A stretch of 64,000 nt of DNA. Source: Myxococcales bacterium (GTDB lineage Bacteria; Myxococcota_A; Polyangia; Palsa-1104). Below, piece by piece: positions 33,855 to 43,811 of the stretch. The stretch lies in the NCBI GenBank assembly GCA_003170275.1, contig PNAM01000041.1:25336-89335 (forward strand). Direction: 5' to 3'. Within the stretch, counting starts at the first letter, position 1. Every line of letters begins with the position of its first letter. Both the position numbers and the translations under genes were made by a program. The notes beneath the pieces are model-generated. The model had not been told where the DNA came from. It was given only the letters and a program-made list of their open reading frames with translations, and searched no databases.

Positions 33855-34635
33855 GCGCGAGCGACGGCGGTTGCGCGAAAGCCTGCGTGATGGGCTGGTG
33901 GAACGGCTGCGGGAGCATTTGGGGCTGCGGCAGAGTCTGCGGTTGAGGTGGCGCAACGGTTAGCACCCAGAGTCCGCCGCCGTTGTTGCGCCGCCCCAGT
34001 CGGTCGCGAACCGGAGCGCGCACGATGATGCCGACCCATGCAAGACGCTCGATAGCGTCCATGACCTCGGGACGGCCGCGCTTCAGTAAGTCGCGCAGGT
34101 GGCGGGTGCTGTATGGCTGCGCTGCCAGCTTCGCAACGATCTGGTGGTCTATAGAAATCGCGGGTGCCATCGCGTCCGTCGCTGGCTTCTTGCGCAGCTT
34201 GGTCGGCGGCAGCGGCAACATCGCAGATGCAGGCAGCGGGTGCCTTTGCGTAATGGCCTTCGGGTTCTGACCCAATCGGACCATCTCTTCGTCGAGCTCG
34301 GCGGGAACCTTGTATCCGAAGATGCGGAGCTGGTTGACTGCCGCAGCGAGCGCCCAGCCGAAGCTGTAGCTTTCGCCCTGAAGTTCGCCGATTCGGATTA
34401 TGAGGTCAAAGATGTTCTTGCCCATCTTGTCAGGCGTGCAGGTTGGGCTGGCCTTGCACTTCCACCAATCCCTGGTGACGCCGAAGTTCAGGGTCTTCCG
34501 ATTGCAGAAAGGACAAGTCCCTGTCATCGACTTGGGGCTGCTGCCGATGGCGTCGGGGATGAGCGAGCAGTAGAGCGCCCGCAGGCCATTCCCCGTGCCG
34601 TAGATGAAGCGCCTAACGTCCTCCTTAGTGAGCAT
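33751..34635 (-). CDS. Primase-type zinc-finger protein, putative replication initiator
   Basis: 294 aa. The N terminus has a CHC2/DnaG-like zinc ribbon: TGTCPFCNRKTLNFGV, then WWKCKASPTCTPDKMGK and NIFDLIIRIGELQG, as in plasmid and phage primases and replication proteins. A middle helical part with SIDHQIVAKLAAQPYS and HLRDLLKRGRPEVMDAIERL reads as a winged-helix DNA-binding domain. The C terminus is a Pro/Gln repeat tail (PQPQTLPQPQMLPQPF). No primase catalytic domain is seen, so it may load another enzyme or bind an origin. It overlaps the excisionase-like gene by 11 nt (coupled). Confidence 0.72.
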   Translation of the reverse strand: MLTKEDVRRFIYGTGNGLRALYCSLIPDAIGSSPKSMTGTCPFCNRKTLNFGVTRDWWKCKASPTCTPDKMGKNIFDLIIRIGELQGESYSFGWALAAAVNQLRIFGYKVPAELDEEMVRLGQNPKAITQRHPLPASAMLPLPPTKLRKKPATDAMAPAISIDHQIVAKLAAQPYSTRHLRDLLKRGRPEVMDAIERLAWVGIIVRAPVRDRLGRRNNGGGLWVLTVAPPQPQTLPQPQMLPQPFHQPITQAFAQPPSLAQVLPQPDLLEQPEVLPESVSVSEAPRAWSPRFGE

Positions 34636-34813
34636 CGATGCCGCGCAGGAAGCGCTCTAACTCTTCGGCATCGACGAGCACGCGACGCCCAGGGCGATGG
34701 GCTCGGAGCCTGCCGGTCGCGACCCAATGGCGCACCGTCGATACCGACGTGCGAGCGACCCTGGCAACCTCTGGTAGCAGCAAATAGCGGGTAAAACTGG
34801 TCGGTGTTTGCAT
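34625..34813 (-). CDS. Excisionase/AlpA-type helix-turn-helix protein
   Basis: 62 aa. LLLPEVARVARTSVSTVRHW then VATGRLRAHRPGRRVLVDAEELERFL is the standard helix-turn-helix of the excisionase-type (MerR/AlpA-like) domain. Such proteins direct excision or switch on replication genes of integrated elements. A GGAGG lies immediately before the ATG. The stop overlaps the start of the primase-type gene, linking the two in translation. Confidence 0.85.
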   Translation of the reverse strand: MQTPTSFTRYLLLPEVARVARTSVSTVRHWVATGRLRAHRPGRRVLVDAEELERFLRGIDAH

Positions 34814-34978
34814 CCTCCAGTTCTATCGAAGGCTCATCATCGGAGGTGTGCAGGATCACCCGGAGTCGCTGCACTCGCCGCACCGTCGTCCTAGTCATCA
34901 CGACCAGCGCGACCGAGTGCGAACAGCGTGACCACGCTGATGATCACCACGTTCAACCCGGCGAGCGAGAGCGAATAA

Positions 34979-35845
34979 CTACGGCTTCTTCCTGCGCGCC
35001 GCTGCAATCATATCGGACCATTCAAGCGGTTTGAGAGGCTCGCCGTCGAGCGTGATTTCCCATTCGGCGTCCGCTCTCACCGGTGGCGGCTCAATTCCCG
35101 CCGCCGCCTCCACCTTCTTGGCGAGCGCAGAGTGTCCCTTGATGGTCCGCACCGAGATGGGGTACCCCCGGAGGTGCGAGACAGCGAGGGCCGCTGCCTC
35201 ACGGATGGCGGGACTTCGACCGCTCAGTTTTTCTTTAACGTTGGGAGCATCAATCGCCGCACGTAGTCGAGCGAGGTCTGGCGGGAGGTGATAGGTGGTC
35301 GTCGGAAACATGGTCGCGAAGTTGCGCTCGAAGTTGGCCGGGTCAGCTAGACGGTCGGTCAGCACAGCTTCGAGCACACGCAGCTCCCTGGCGATCTGGA
35401 ACTGTATGATGGGATGCGCCTGCGCCTTCAGGAACGAGGCTCCTTCGAGCTTCCCCATACAGACCATCAGCTCTGCGTCGAAAAGAGCGAGCTGGCGATT
35501 CGCATCTTCCACCGCGTCGCTCGGCACGGGCTTGCCCGAGGTCATGTCGCGGCCCTTCGCCAGCTCGCGCAGCGCGAGGCGGTAGTAGACCAGCGCGTGC
35601 AGCGTGTCGAAGAACTCCTCGACCCGCTGTTGTTCGTTCTCTGGCAGCGGGACACGTGGGCGCGCCTCTTTGGATAGCTCGGTTGCTCCCGCCGGCCGGT
35701 TCTTCCATGTGGGGTCGCCCTTCGCCCTCCTCGGCATGGCCCGGCTGCTCTCCTGCGGGACATCGGCCGCGCCTGGCGCCGCAGGGGGGGGCGTCTTGGT
35801 GTTCGCCTTCTTCGGTGTCGCCCGGCGGCTCCGCGCCTTCGCCAT
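34979..35845 (-). CDS. Unknown protein of the integrative element
   Basis: 288 aa. Basic, Lys/Arg/Pro-rich N terminus (KARSRRATPKKANTKTPPP), then a helical central region (RVEEFFDTLHALVYYRLALR, QIARELRVLEAVLTDRLADP) and a C-terminal part with SVRTIKGHSALAKKVEAAAG and a short EWEITLDGEPLKPLEW motif. I recognise no family. The basic tail suggests nucleic-acid contact. It lies upstream of the excisionase-like gene with 165 nt between and next to the right attachment site. Confidence 0.68.
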   Translation of the reverse strand: MAKARSRRATPKKANTKTPPPAAPGAADVPQESSRAMPRRAKGDPTWKNRPAGATELSKEARPRVPLPENEQQRVEEFFDTLHALVYYRLALRELAKGRDMTSGKPVPSDAVEDANRQLALFDAELMVCMGKLEGASFLKAQAHPIIQFQIARELRVLEAVLTDRLADPANFERNFATMFPTTTYHLPPDLARLRAAIDAPNVKEKLSGRSPAIREAAALAVSHLRGYPISVRTIKGHSALAKKVEAAAGIEPPPVRADAEWEITLDGEPLKPLEWSDMIAAARRKKP

Positions 35846-35972
35846 GGGTGGTGGCTACATGATGGCAAAGACGCCGTCAACGGCCGTCTGTACCCGTGAA
35901 CTACTGGAAGGTGGAGGAGACGCCGGGCTAGGAGAAAACGCTTGGTGGGTGAGCTACTTGGGCGGGATTATT

Positions 35973-36047
<75 letters not shown>

Positions 36048-36138
36048 AAAATGCGAGCACCCACTGCGAGGCGAAGGTATGCCGCGTCGCCTGGTACCAA
36101 GTCAAGCCCGTAAGCTTGCAGAGCGTGTGGAGCAGACC

Positions 36139-37233
36139 TCACTTCTTCGGCGGGTACCCGTACAGGCTGATCCCCTTTTCGTTGCTGATGAATAGATAGC
36201 CGTCATCGGTCGCCACGAAGTCGTTGATCAGCGTCAAGTCGGCCGTAGGGCCGATCAGGATCTGCGCAACGGGATGGACCGGATCGCTGACGTCATAGCC
36301 CCTGAGGGTATCGAGCTGCGCGACGTAGAGCCACTGACCAGTCAAGCCCATCGCGATGGCTTGGCTCCAGCCGGTCCCCGTCTTGAAGTCGACCTTCACA
36401 GCCTTCATCGCCGCCGGGTTTCGGATGTCGACCACCGACTCATAGTCGCCCAGGGCGTTGTAGAGGTAGCCCCTCGAGTCCACCGCGATGGGCGGTGCGC
36501 TCCCGCCGGAACCGATGCCAATGTCCCCCGAAAAGGCGCCGAGCGTGTTGACTGCGGTGGGGGTGGTGATGTCCAGGATGGTGAGCTGGCCGCCGCCCAT
36601 CACGTAAGCGGTCTTGCCGACGACGACCAGCTGTTTCGCTCCGTCTACCCCTGCAATCGGCTCCGTGTGCAGCAGCTTCAGATCGCTCGGGTTGGATACG
36701 TCGTACAGACCGAGACCATCGGTTCTGAGCGCCAGCGCCGCGACGTCGCCCGAGAAAGCGATGTCGCCGATGCCCCTGAAGGCCGTCCCCGTGGCATCGA
36801 TCTTGAGCTGGGTGAGGAGCTTGGGATCGGTCGGGGTGGAGATGTCGACCACGGAGAGCAGCTTCCGGTCGACCCCGATGATCTCGTACAGCACGGTGCC
36901 GTTCACCTTCAACGAGACAATCGGCTCGGACGTGTTGCCCGGATTGACGAGCGTGTGGAACTCGGGAACGACGACGTTCAGCACGGCTGGAACTTGCGGG
37001 CTCGAAGCGAAATTTGAACGCACGAATTCGAAGACGCGGAGGCCGAAGTCTGTTCCCGCGAACAGGTAGTTGCCTGAGAGGGCAATGGTGTTCGAACCGC
37101 CAAACGGGGTGGTCTGGGTCTTGGCTGTGAAGAACAGGTTGGTCCCGACCCCCGGGCCCGCCGAGCTTCCGCACCCGGCGAGCAAGGCGGTCAGGACTGG
37201 CAGCGACAAACGAATCATCAATGAAGAGCGCAT
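36139..37233 (-). CDS. Beta-propeller lipoprotein with LVIVD-type repeats
   Basis: 364 aa from ATG 37233, chosen because TGGAGG precedes it by 5 nt; the frame is open to 37260. Signal peptide with lipobox (LTALLAGC). The body is a series of repeated blades such as LLSVVDISTPTDPKLLTQL, LGLYDVSNPSDLKLLHTEP and LTILDITTPTAVNTLGAF, the LVIVD repeat pattern of surface beta-propellers, probably 7-8 blades. Binding partner unknown. It is the first host gene right of the element and is divergent from the barrel/sigma operon. Confidence 0.88.
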   Translation of the reverse strand: MRSSLMIRLSLPVLTALLAGCGSSAGPGVGTNLFFTAKTQTTPFGGSNTIALSGNYLFAGTDFGLRVFEFVRSNFASSPQVPAVLNVVVPEFHTLVNPGNTSEPIVSLKVNGTVLYEIIGVDRKLLSVVDISTPTDPKLLTQLKIDATGTAFRGIGDIAFSGDVAALALRTDGLGLYDVSNPSDLKLLHTEPIAGVDGAKQLVVVGKTAYVMGGGQLTILDITTPTAVNTLGAFSGDIGIGSGGSAPPIAVDSRGYLYNALGDYESVVDIRNPAAMKAVKVDFKTGTGWSQAIAMGLTGQWLYVAQLDTLRGYDVSDPVHPVAQILIGPTADLTLINDFVATDDGYLFISNEKGISLYGYPPKK

Positions 37234-37309
37234 GGAAGCCTCCAGAAGCGTTACCGCCAACTACCTGTAGAAGTTGTGCCTCGCCAGAGCAGCCCCCGTC
37301 AATCTCGAC

Positions 37310-37315
37310 TAGAGT
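37310..37315 (+). promoter_or_regulatory. Candidate -10 element with leaderless spacing (37322 gene)
   Basis: TAGAGT, 6 nt, then GTG 37322, giving a leaderless mRNA if used. No ribosome site is visible. Confidence 0.42.
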
Positions 37316-37321
37316 CGGGGG

Positions 37322-38188
37322 GTGCATGCGCTCGCCCTCGCGCTCGTGATCGCCACTGGCGGGCTGGAGATCGACGACGGGGGCTCGGACTGTCCGAACG
37401 GCGCTGCGGTCGCCGAGGCGCTGCGCGGCGTGGCGGGGGAGGGGAGCGCGGCGCAGGTGCGCGAGCGACTCGAGCTGCGACGCGAGGCGGGTGGCGTCCA
37501 CCTGCGGCTCACCGACTCGAACGGCGCCGCGCTGGCCGAGCGCAGCTTGCCGGCAGGCGATTGCGCCGAGCTGGCGCGCACCGCCGCGGTGCTCGTCGCT
37601 GCCTGGCGCACCGAGGTGGCCGCGACCGCGCCGCGGCTCGAGCTCGAGCGCCCACCGCCGAAGCGGCCCTCGAAAATTTCGTACGAGCTCGGCGCGGGCT
37701 TCGTCGGCTCGTTGGCGGCGAGCGCGTTTGCGGCGGGCGGCGACGTCGAGGCGGCGGTGGGCCGGCGCAACGGCCGCGTGCTCGGTCGCGTGGCCGCGTT
37801 CGGCATGGACCTGCGATCGATCGCGGTCGGCACGCAGGCCAACGCGCACGCGCGCTTTACCCGCGCGGGCTTGTCGGCCGGCCCGCAGGTGCGCTTCCGG
37901 CCCGGCCGCTGGCTGCTCGATCTGCACGCCGAGGCGACCTTCGCCCTCCTTTATCTGGACGCGGTCGGCTTTCTCACCAACCAACGCGCGTTCGGCTTCG
38001 ACCTGGGTCTCGGCGCAGGGGCGCGCGCGGCGATCCACGCCGGACCGGTCGCGCCGTTCCTCGGCGTCGGCGTCGTGGGTTGGCTGACCGGACAGTCGGT
38101 GCAGGTCTCCGGACGCCTGGGCGGCACGGCCGTCGTGCCCCCCATCGAGGTCCTCCTGCAGGCCGGCATCGCCTTCGGCAACTACTGA
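37322..38188 (+). CDS. Predicted outer-membrane beta-barrel protein
   Basis: 288 aa, GTG 37322. An N-terminal domain with Cys pair (SDCPNGAAVA, GDCAELARTA) looks like a TonB/OmpA-linked soluble domain, and the second half is a small beta-barrel (ISYELGAGFVGSLAASAFAA, LSAGPQVRFRPGRWLLDLHA, APFLGVGVVGWLTG) ending in IAFGNY. The signal is short and the start is followed immediately by a hydrophobic stretch (ALALALVIAT). It lies upstream of the sigma-factor operon, 61 nt away, and may be part of it. Confidence 0.7.
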   Translation: MHALALALVIATGGLEIDDGGSDCPNGAAVAEALRGVAGEGSAAQVRERLELRREAGGVHLRLTDSNGAALAERSLPAGDCAELARTAAVLVAAWRTEVAATAPRLELERPPPKRPSKISYELGAGFVGSLAASAFAAGGDVEAAVGRRNGRVLGRVAAFGMDLRSIAVGTQANAHARFTRAGLSAGPQVRFRPGRWLLDLHAEATFALLYLDAVGFLTNQRAFGFDLGLGAGARAAIHAGPVAPFLGVGVVGWLTGQSVQVSGRLGGTAVVPPIEVLLQAGIAFGNY

Positions 38189-38249
38189 CCGGGCGTCCAG
38201 TGTAAGATCGGGACGGGGCGGCGCGACCAACCAAGGGAGGAGTCCTTCG

Positions 38250-38797
<548 letters not shown>

Positions 38798-38801
<4 letters not shown>

Positions 38802-40195
38802 GTCGGACCGATCGCGAGTTCCCCACGCCGCTGGCGGCCGAGCCCGAGAGCGAGGCGGGCGCGCTGCTGCGCAAGCTGTCCGAGCCGCCGCCGTTCACCG
38901 GCGCGCGCGCCCGACGTGCGCTCGACGGCGTGTACGATCGCCTGGCGGTCGCGCCGCGCCGTCGCTGGTGGCCGATCCTGTTGTCCGCGCCGGCGCTCGC
39001 CGCGGCGATGGTCCTGGTGGTGATCGCGTTGCGCGCGCGCCCAACGCTCGCGCCGCCGATGCAGCTGGCCCCAGATGGCCCCTCGGCAGAAGCGCCGCGC
39101 GTGGTGGTGCTGCAGGGCGCGGTCGACGCGCACAACCAGCGCATCGTGCTGTCCGAAGGAAGGGTGATCGTGCAGACCGCCGGCTCGCTCGCGGTGATCG
39201 AGATCCCGGGCGCGACGACCGGCCACGTCACCGTGCGTGCGCGCTCGATCGTCGAGGTGCACGTGCTGCACTCGCGCGTGCGCGTCAGCGCGTACCAGGG
39301 GAGCGCCGCGCTCGAGTGGGTCGATCTCGGCAAGCGCGAGATCGCGGCCGGTCGAACCGTGTCCACCGATGGAGAAACGAGCGCGATCGAGCCGGCGCGC
39401 GCGGACGAGGTCTCCCGCATCTTGCGTGACGGTCCGGGCGCGCAGCCGCCGCAGGCGATCGAAGCGCCGGTGCCGCCGCCAGTGCGGGTGCCGGCACCGC
39501 CGGTGCACGTGCGCCCGGTCGCGACGGTTCAGGCGGTCCATCTGTCGCCGCCCCCTGCGCCGAGCGTCGAGCCGCAAGTGCTGGTTGCCCCGCCCGTCGC
39601 GGTGGTCGCGCCGCCGCCGCCGCTCGTGGCGATCGCGGTCGTGCCACCGCCGCCCCCGGTCGCGACCGCGCCGGCCGCGCCCGCTGCGCCGATCGTGCCC
39701 GCGCGGAGCGCGCCGAGCGCGCTGACGCTCGAGGCGCTCTCGCTCGAACGCGCCGTGCGCGCACTGCGCCACGATCGCGATCCGGCCGCCGCGCTGCACG
39801 CCATCGACGAGCACCTGGCGGCCCATCCGCACGGCCTGTTGCGCAACGAGGCGGAGCTCACGCGGGTCGATGCGCTGCTGCAGCTCTCGCGACGCGCCGA
39901 GGCGCTCGCCGGCCTCGAGAAGCTGTCGCTCACCGGCCTTCCGCGCTCGCGCGAGTTCGCCGTGATCCGCGGCGAGCTGCGCGCCGGCGCCGGCCGCTGC
40001 AAGGACGCGATGCGCGATTTTGCCAAGATCGCCGATGGCAGCGACGAGCTCGCCGAGCGCGCGCTGGCCGGACGCGCGGACTGTCGCGCCCGCAGCGGCG
40101 ACGACGCGGGCGCGCGCCAAGACTTGCAGACCTATCTCGAGCGCTTCCCGCAAGGCCGTTTTGCCGCGCGGGCGCGCGCCGCGCTCGCCAAATGA
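38798..40195 (+). CDS. FecR-like membrane protein with TPR-like C terminus
   Basis: 465 aa, GTG overlapping the sigma-factor stop. Cytoplasmic N terminus (1-55), a TM segment (RWWPILLSAPALAAAMVLVVIALRA), a FecR-type periplasmic domain (RIVLSEGRVIVQTAGSLAVIE, HVLHSRVRVSAYQGSAALEW), a long Pro/Val-rich linker and a C-terminal helical repeat region (LEALSLERAVRALRHDRDP, VDALLQLSRRAEALAGLEKL). It is the likely anti-sigma or signal-transducing partner of the ECF factor. The Pro-rich linker could cross the periplasm. Confidence 0.82.
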
Positions 40196-40274
40196 AGAAG
40201 TGATGAACGCAGGTGTAAGGTTGCCGGCCGTCGATCCGACCAACCAAGCAGAGGGGATTGTGTGGAGGATGCCT

Positions 40275-41384
40275 ATGACCCGATCACGTCTGCTGCTACT
40301 TAGCCTGTTTGCAATCGGCTGCGGAAGCTCACACCTCGTGGGGGGAACCGAGCAACGAGGGTACCTGGGCGGCGACAGCTGCCAGTCGTACACCGACCAG
40401 ACGACCTGTACCAACGACGTCGCCAACGGCTGTGCGTGGATCGATCCCGGCTGTCCCGCCGGCGTCACCTGTCCCGCCGGCGTGTGCTACCAACCCAATC
40501 CCTGCCTCAAGCTCGACATGAAGACCTGCCTCACCAACCAAAGCTGTGCGTGGTCGGAGTCGGCCCAGCTGTGCCCGCTCGGCGCCGATTGCGGCCAGGG
40601 TGGCTACTGCCATCCGCTCGACGCGAACGGCGGACCGTGCGGCTGCGTGACGCCGCTGGTCTGTCCGGCGGGTGGAAAGTGTCCGCCTCCGGAGTGCGAT
40701 TGCTCGGGCGGCGGCTCGGGCGGCGGCGGCGGCGGCACCTGCACCTGCGCGTGTCCGGCCTGCGCGCCCGGCGAGGCGTGCCCGCCCTGCGACTGCAAGT
40801 GCGATCCGAACGGCGGCACGGGCAGCGGCTGCGTCGACAACGGCACCTGCACCTGCGCGTGCCCGACCTGCGCGCCGGGCCAGACCTGCGCCCCCTGCGC
40901 GTGCGGCTGCGGAACCGGCGGCGCAGTGCCGGCACCCGACGGGACGACGACCGGCACGCCCAACGCCGGCGGCGGCACCGCTCCGAGCGGCGGCACCGGC
41001 GCGCCGGCGCCGAACGGATCCGATCCGTGCAGCCAGTTCACCGACCAGAGCTCCTGCGCCGGCGACCCGACGCTGAAGTGCCAGTGGTACGCGCTCGGCG
41101 TGCCGTGCGCCGCGGGACAGCCGTGCGTTTCAGGCGTGTGCCAGAGCGCGGTGCCGCAGGGATGCGGTTGCGCTTGTCCGAGCTGCGCGCCCGGCACGAC
41201 CTGCCCGCCGTGCCAGTGCAACTGCACCGATCCGTCGGGCGGCTGCGTGCCGCCGAACTCTCCACCGCCGACCGCGGGGAACGGCGGCACTAGCACGGCC
41301 TGCCCGGCCATCGGCTGCGCGCTTCAGTGCCCGATGGGCTACCAGAAAGACGCCACCGGTTGCGTCGTCTGCAAGTGCGCGTGA
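40275..41384 (+). CDS. Cysteine-rich lipoprotein with C-terminal antistasin-like domain
   Basis: 369 aa. Start ATG 40275, since GGAGG lies 6 nt upstream (ATG 40269 abuts it). Lipobox LLSLFAIGCGSS. The mature protein has repeated Cys modules (CTCACPACAPGEACPPCDC, CTCACPTCAPGQTCAPC, CGCACPSCAPGTTCPPC) separated by Gly/Thr linkers, and ends in CPAIGCALQCPMGYQKDATG followed by CVVCKCA, the pattern of an antistasin/leech-inhibitor-like domain. A protease-inhibitor function is suggested by this last domain. It follows the FecR-like gene by 79 nt and is plausibly in the same sigma-controlled locus. Confidence 0.83.
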   Translation: MTRSRLLLLSLFAIGCGSSHLVGGTEQRGYLGGDSCQSYTDQTTCTNDVANGCAWIDPGCPAGVTCPAGVCYQPNPCLKLDMKTCLTNQSCAWSESAQLCPLGADCGQGGYCHPLDANGGPCGCVTPLVCPAGGKCPPPECDCSGGGSGGGGGGTCTCACPACAPGEACPPCDCKCDPNGGTGSGCVDNGTCTCACPTCAPGQTCAPCACGCGTGGAVPAPDGTTTGTPNAGGGTAPSGGTGAPAPNGSDPCSQFTDQSSCAGDPTLKCQWYALGVPCAAGQPCVSGVCQSAVPQGCGCACPSCAPGTTCPPCQCNCTDPSGGCVPPNSPPPTAGNGGTSTACPAIGCALQCPMGYQKDATGCVVCKCA

Positions 41385-41391
41385 CGGCCGA

Positions 41392-42453
41392 TCAGTTGCA
41401 GACAGTGCCGAGCGTCGCCGGCGTGCAGGCGCCGCCACTTGTGCTCGGTCCCATGCCTGCGAAGGTGCCGCCTCCGTAAGGGTCGGTGTTGACGGGAGCG
41501 CTCGCCGCGCAACCTGACGGGCCGTATCCCCAGTCGGCGCTGATGTCGATGTGCTGGTCGACGATTTGCCATCCGTATCCGCCGCGTCCGGCGTAGTCGC
41601 CCAGCGGATCCGAGTTGTGATAGAAGTCGAACGCGATCGTGAGCTCGGTCAGCGACGGGTCCTTGACGCCGCACACACCGAGCCGCTGGTCGATCCCGCT
41701 CTGGGTAAAGTCGGCGTCGCTGGCCCAGTGATGAAACTGGGGCCCGTTCGATTGCAGATCGGTCAGCGCCTTGTACCAGAAGATCATCTCGCGCTGCGTG
41801 AACGGGGCGTGCGGCCCCGCCACGTCGTCCGACTTCTGCCACTGGTTGAACTGAGGATCGTGCGTCGGGTTCGCGATCGTGAACTCTCGCATCACGCATT
41901 CCGCCAGCGCGTCGAAGCCGAGGTAGATGCGGTTGTAGTCATTGCCACCGCGTCCGCTGCTGTCGACGCCCTGACCCGCCAGGGGCCCGTTGATGCTGTA
42001 GAGCGCGATCGCGTGGTCGAGCGCGGTCTCGAGATTGCCGCCGCCCGGGGGATGGAGCCGACTCGCGGACGACGCGAGGTAGGCCGTGTCCATGAGGAAT
42101 ACGTAGCGCTCCGCCTGATTGAGCGCCGCCCACAGCGTGCAAGGGTCCGTGCACTTTCGTTTCGCCAGGTCGGCGAGGAGACGGTCGCGATTGTCCGTCA
42201 GCGACTGGACGGTCGTGGTGCAGTTGATGGCGTAGCACGCGCCAGCGCCGCCGTCGCCGATCGTACAGGTAGCGATGCTGCCATCGCCGGAGGGACTCCC
42301 ATCGGCGTTCATTTCGCCCTGGGCGGCATCGTTCGGCGCGCCGAAATCCGGGCCAGCCGACTGCCCGCCGTCCGGATTTGCGCCACTCGGTGCGCAGCCA
42401 TCGAGCACCGATGACCCGACGAGCAGAATGATGGCTCGAACGATCAGCGACAT
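41392..42453 (-). CDS. Secreted lipoprotein of unknown function
   Basis: 353 aa. Signal with lipobox (LLVGSSVLDGCAPS), Asp/Ser-rich linker, then a globular domain with several Cys (GDGGAGACYAINCTTTV, CTDPCTLWAAL, VCGVKDPSL) and aromatic motifs (LTIAFDFYHNSDPLG, YGWQIVDQHIDISADWGYGP). No family recognised; the lone His-rich QFHHWASDADF may bind metal. Convergent with the antistasin-like gene, 8 nt apart. Confidence 0.8.
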   Translation of the reverse strand: MSLIVRAIILLVGSSVLDGCAPSGANPDGGQSAGPDFGAPNDAAQGEMNADGSPSGDGSIATCTIGDGGAGACYAINCTTTVQSLTDNRDRLLADLAKRKCTDPCTLWAALNQAERYVFLMDTAYLASSASRLHPPGGGNLETALDHAIALYSINGPLAGQGVDSSGRGGNDYNRIYLGFDALAECVMREFTIANPTHDPQFNQWQKSDDVAGPHAPFTQREMIFWYKALTDLQSNGPQFHHWASDADFTQSGIDQRLGVCGVKDPSLTELTIAFDFYHNSDPLGDYAGRGGYGWQIVDQHIDISADWGYGPSGCAASAPVNTDPYGGGTFAGMGPSTSGGACTPATLGTVCN

Positions 42454-42489
42454 GCGAGTGACAACGTTACATCATCGATGCAACATGTT

Positions 42490-43659
42490 CTACCGGCAAA
42501 TCAGCGCGCAGGACCCATGGATGCAGCTCTCGTCCGGCTGGCAGGCGTTTCCGCAGCGCCCGCAGTCATGGCGATCGGACTGCAGGTCGACGCACCAGGT
42601 TCCGCACATCGTGCCGGGGCAAGGCCCGCAGTACCCGCCTACGCACGGCTGGTTGGGCGCGCAGACGGTGCCGCAGTTTCCGCAGTTGTTGGGATCGGAG
42701 ACGAGGTCGACGCACTCGGTGCCGCACAAGTTCGCCTGGCAGGTGGTGCAGGTTCCGAGTTGGCAAGTTTCGCTCGGCGCACACGCGTGGTCGCACGAGC
42801 CACAATGGTTCGAATCCGTCTGCAAGTCGACGCACGCGGTGCCGCACGCGGTGCCCTGGCAGCACGATGGAGGCGTGTCGCCGTCGGGCGTACCGCTCGC
42901 GCCGCCGTCGCTCGGAGCGTTCGTCGCGCAGCTGGCGAACGAGACCTGGTTCGAGTCCATGGTGACCGCGCCGGTTTGTGCCAATGCTCGACCGGAGAGG
43001 CTCGCCCCGGTGGTGAGCGTGATGCTGGTGAGCGCCAGGATGCTGCCGACGAAAGTTGTGCCAGTCCCGATGGTCGCGGAGCTGCCGACCTGCCAGAACA
43101 CGTTGCAGCCATTGCTGCCGTTGGTGACCCGCACCGACGCGTTGCTCGCGGTGGTGAGTGTGCTGTCGATCCGGAAGACGAAGACCGCGTTCGGGTCGCC
43201 CTGAGCATCGAGGGTGAGCGCGCCAGAGAGCTGCGCCGACGATTTAAAGCAGTAGACACCGGGGACGAGCGTGAGCCCGACCAGATCCTGCCCCGTCAAG
43301 TTGAAGTTGCACGGCTGGGCGGCGAGGGTGTTGTACGCGGCCGTGTCGTCGCTCTGCGCCTGGAGCGCGTTCACGTCGGCGGCGTGAATCGTTCCGTCGA
43401 TCATCAGCCCGGGAGGAAATCCGGTGACCGCGCTCCCGGGACTAACCCCGAGATTGCCGCTCACGACCGACGAGCCGGTGTTGGTCACCGTCGAGCCGCC
43501 GAGCACCACGAAGCTTTGCGCCATTCCCAAGGTCGGTGCGGTGGCAGCCGACGCGAACGAGTGCGTGCTCGGAGGAGCGCACGCCAGCGGAAGTACGGCG
43601 ACGGGGACAAGGATCGCCAAGCGTACGGCGAGCAGACGGAGATTGGATGCTTGAGCCAT
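42490..43659 (-). CDS. Predicted ice-binding (DUF3494) lipoprotein with Cys-rich modules
   Basis: 389 aa. Signal with lipobox-like LAILVPVAVLPLACAPP. Residues about 35-240 match the DUF3494 ice-binding beta-solenoid: SFVVLGGSTVTNTGSSVVSG, VSPGSAVTGFPPGLMIDGTI, and the VFVFRIDSTLTTASNASV and VGSSATIGTGTTFVGSILAL blocks. After a linker come three to four Cys modules (CGTACVDLQTDSNHCGSCDHA, CGTECVDLVSDPNNCGNCGT, CGTWCVDLQSDRHDCGRCGN), the same module type as in 52226-54172. The DUF3494 fold binds ice or other surfaces; here a surface adhesin is equally plausible. Confidence 0.85.
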   Translation of the reverse strand: MAQASNLRLLAVRLAILVPVAVLPLACAPPSTHSFASAATAPTLGMAQSFVVLGGSTVTNTGSSVVSGNLGVSPGSAVTGFPPGLMIDGTIHAADVNALQAQSDDTAAYNTLAAQPCNFNLTGQDLVGLTLVPGVYCFKSSAQLSGALTLDAQGDPNAVFVFRIDSTLTTASNASVRVTNGSNGCNVFWQVGSSATIGTGTTFVGSILALTSITLTTGASLSGRALAQTGAVTMDSNQVSFASCATNAPSDGGASGTPDGDTPPSCCQGTACGTACVDLQTDSNHCGSCDHACAPSETCQLGTCTTCQANLCGTECVDLVSDPNNCGNCGTVCAPNQPCVGGYCGPCPGTMCGTWCVDLQSDRHDCGRCGNACQPDESCIHGSCALICR

Positions 43660-43811
43660 GGAGTTCAGGACTGTTCAAGACTCGTACCGACGACAAAGCG
43701 CGCGGGCCGCCCGGTCAGCGCAGCACGTTTGGCTGGATCTTTGCCCGAAATTGGGAAGTGAATGACTCTTCGCCGTGGGTCCCTCTCGCGGCGTGTCTTG
43801 ATGCATCCAGC

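Noticed and set aside
33623..33946. Plus-strand frame through the iteron-like repeats (GNTWGNTCGNTYS text)
   Set aside because: The text is a direct reading of the 12-bp repeats with no ribosome site and no family features; the opposite strand codes for the primase-like tail.
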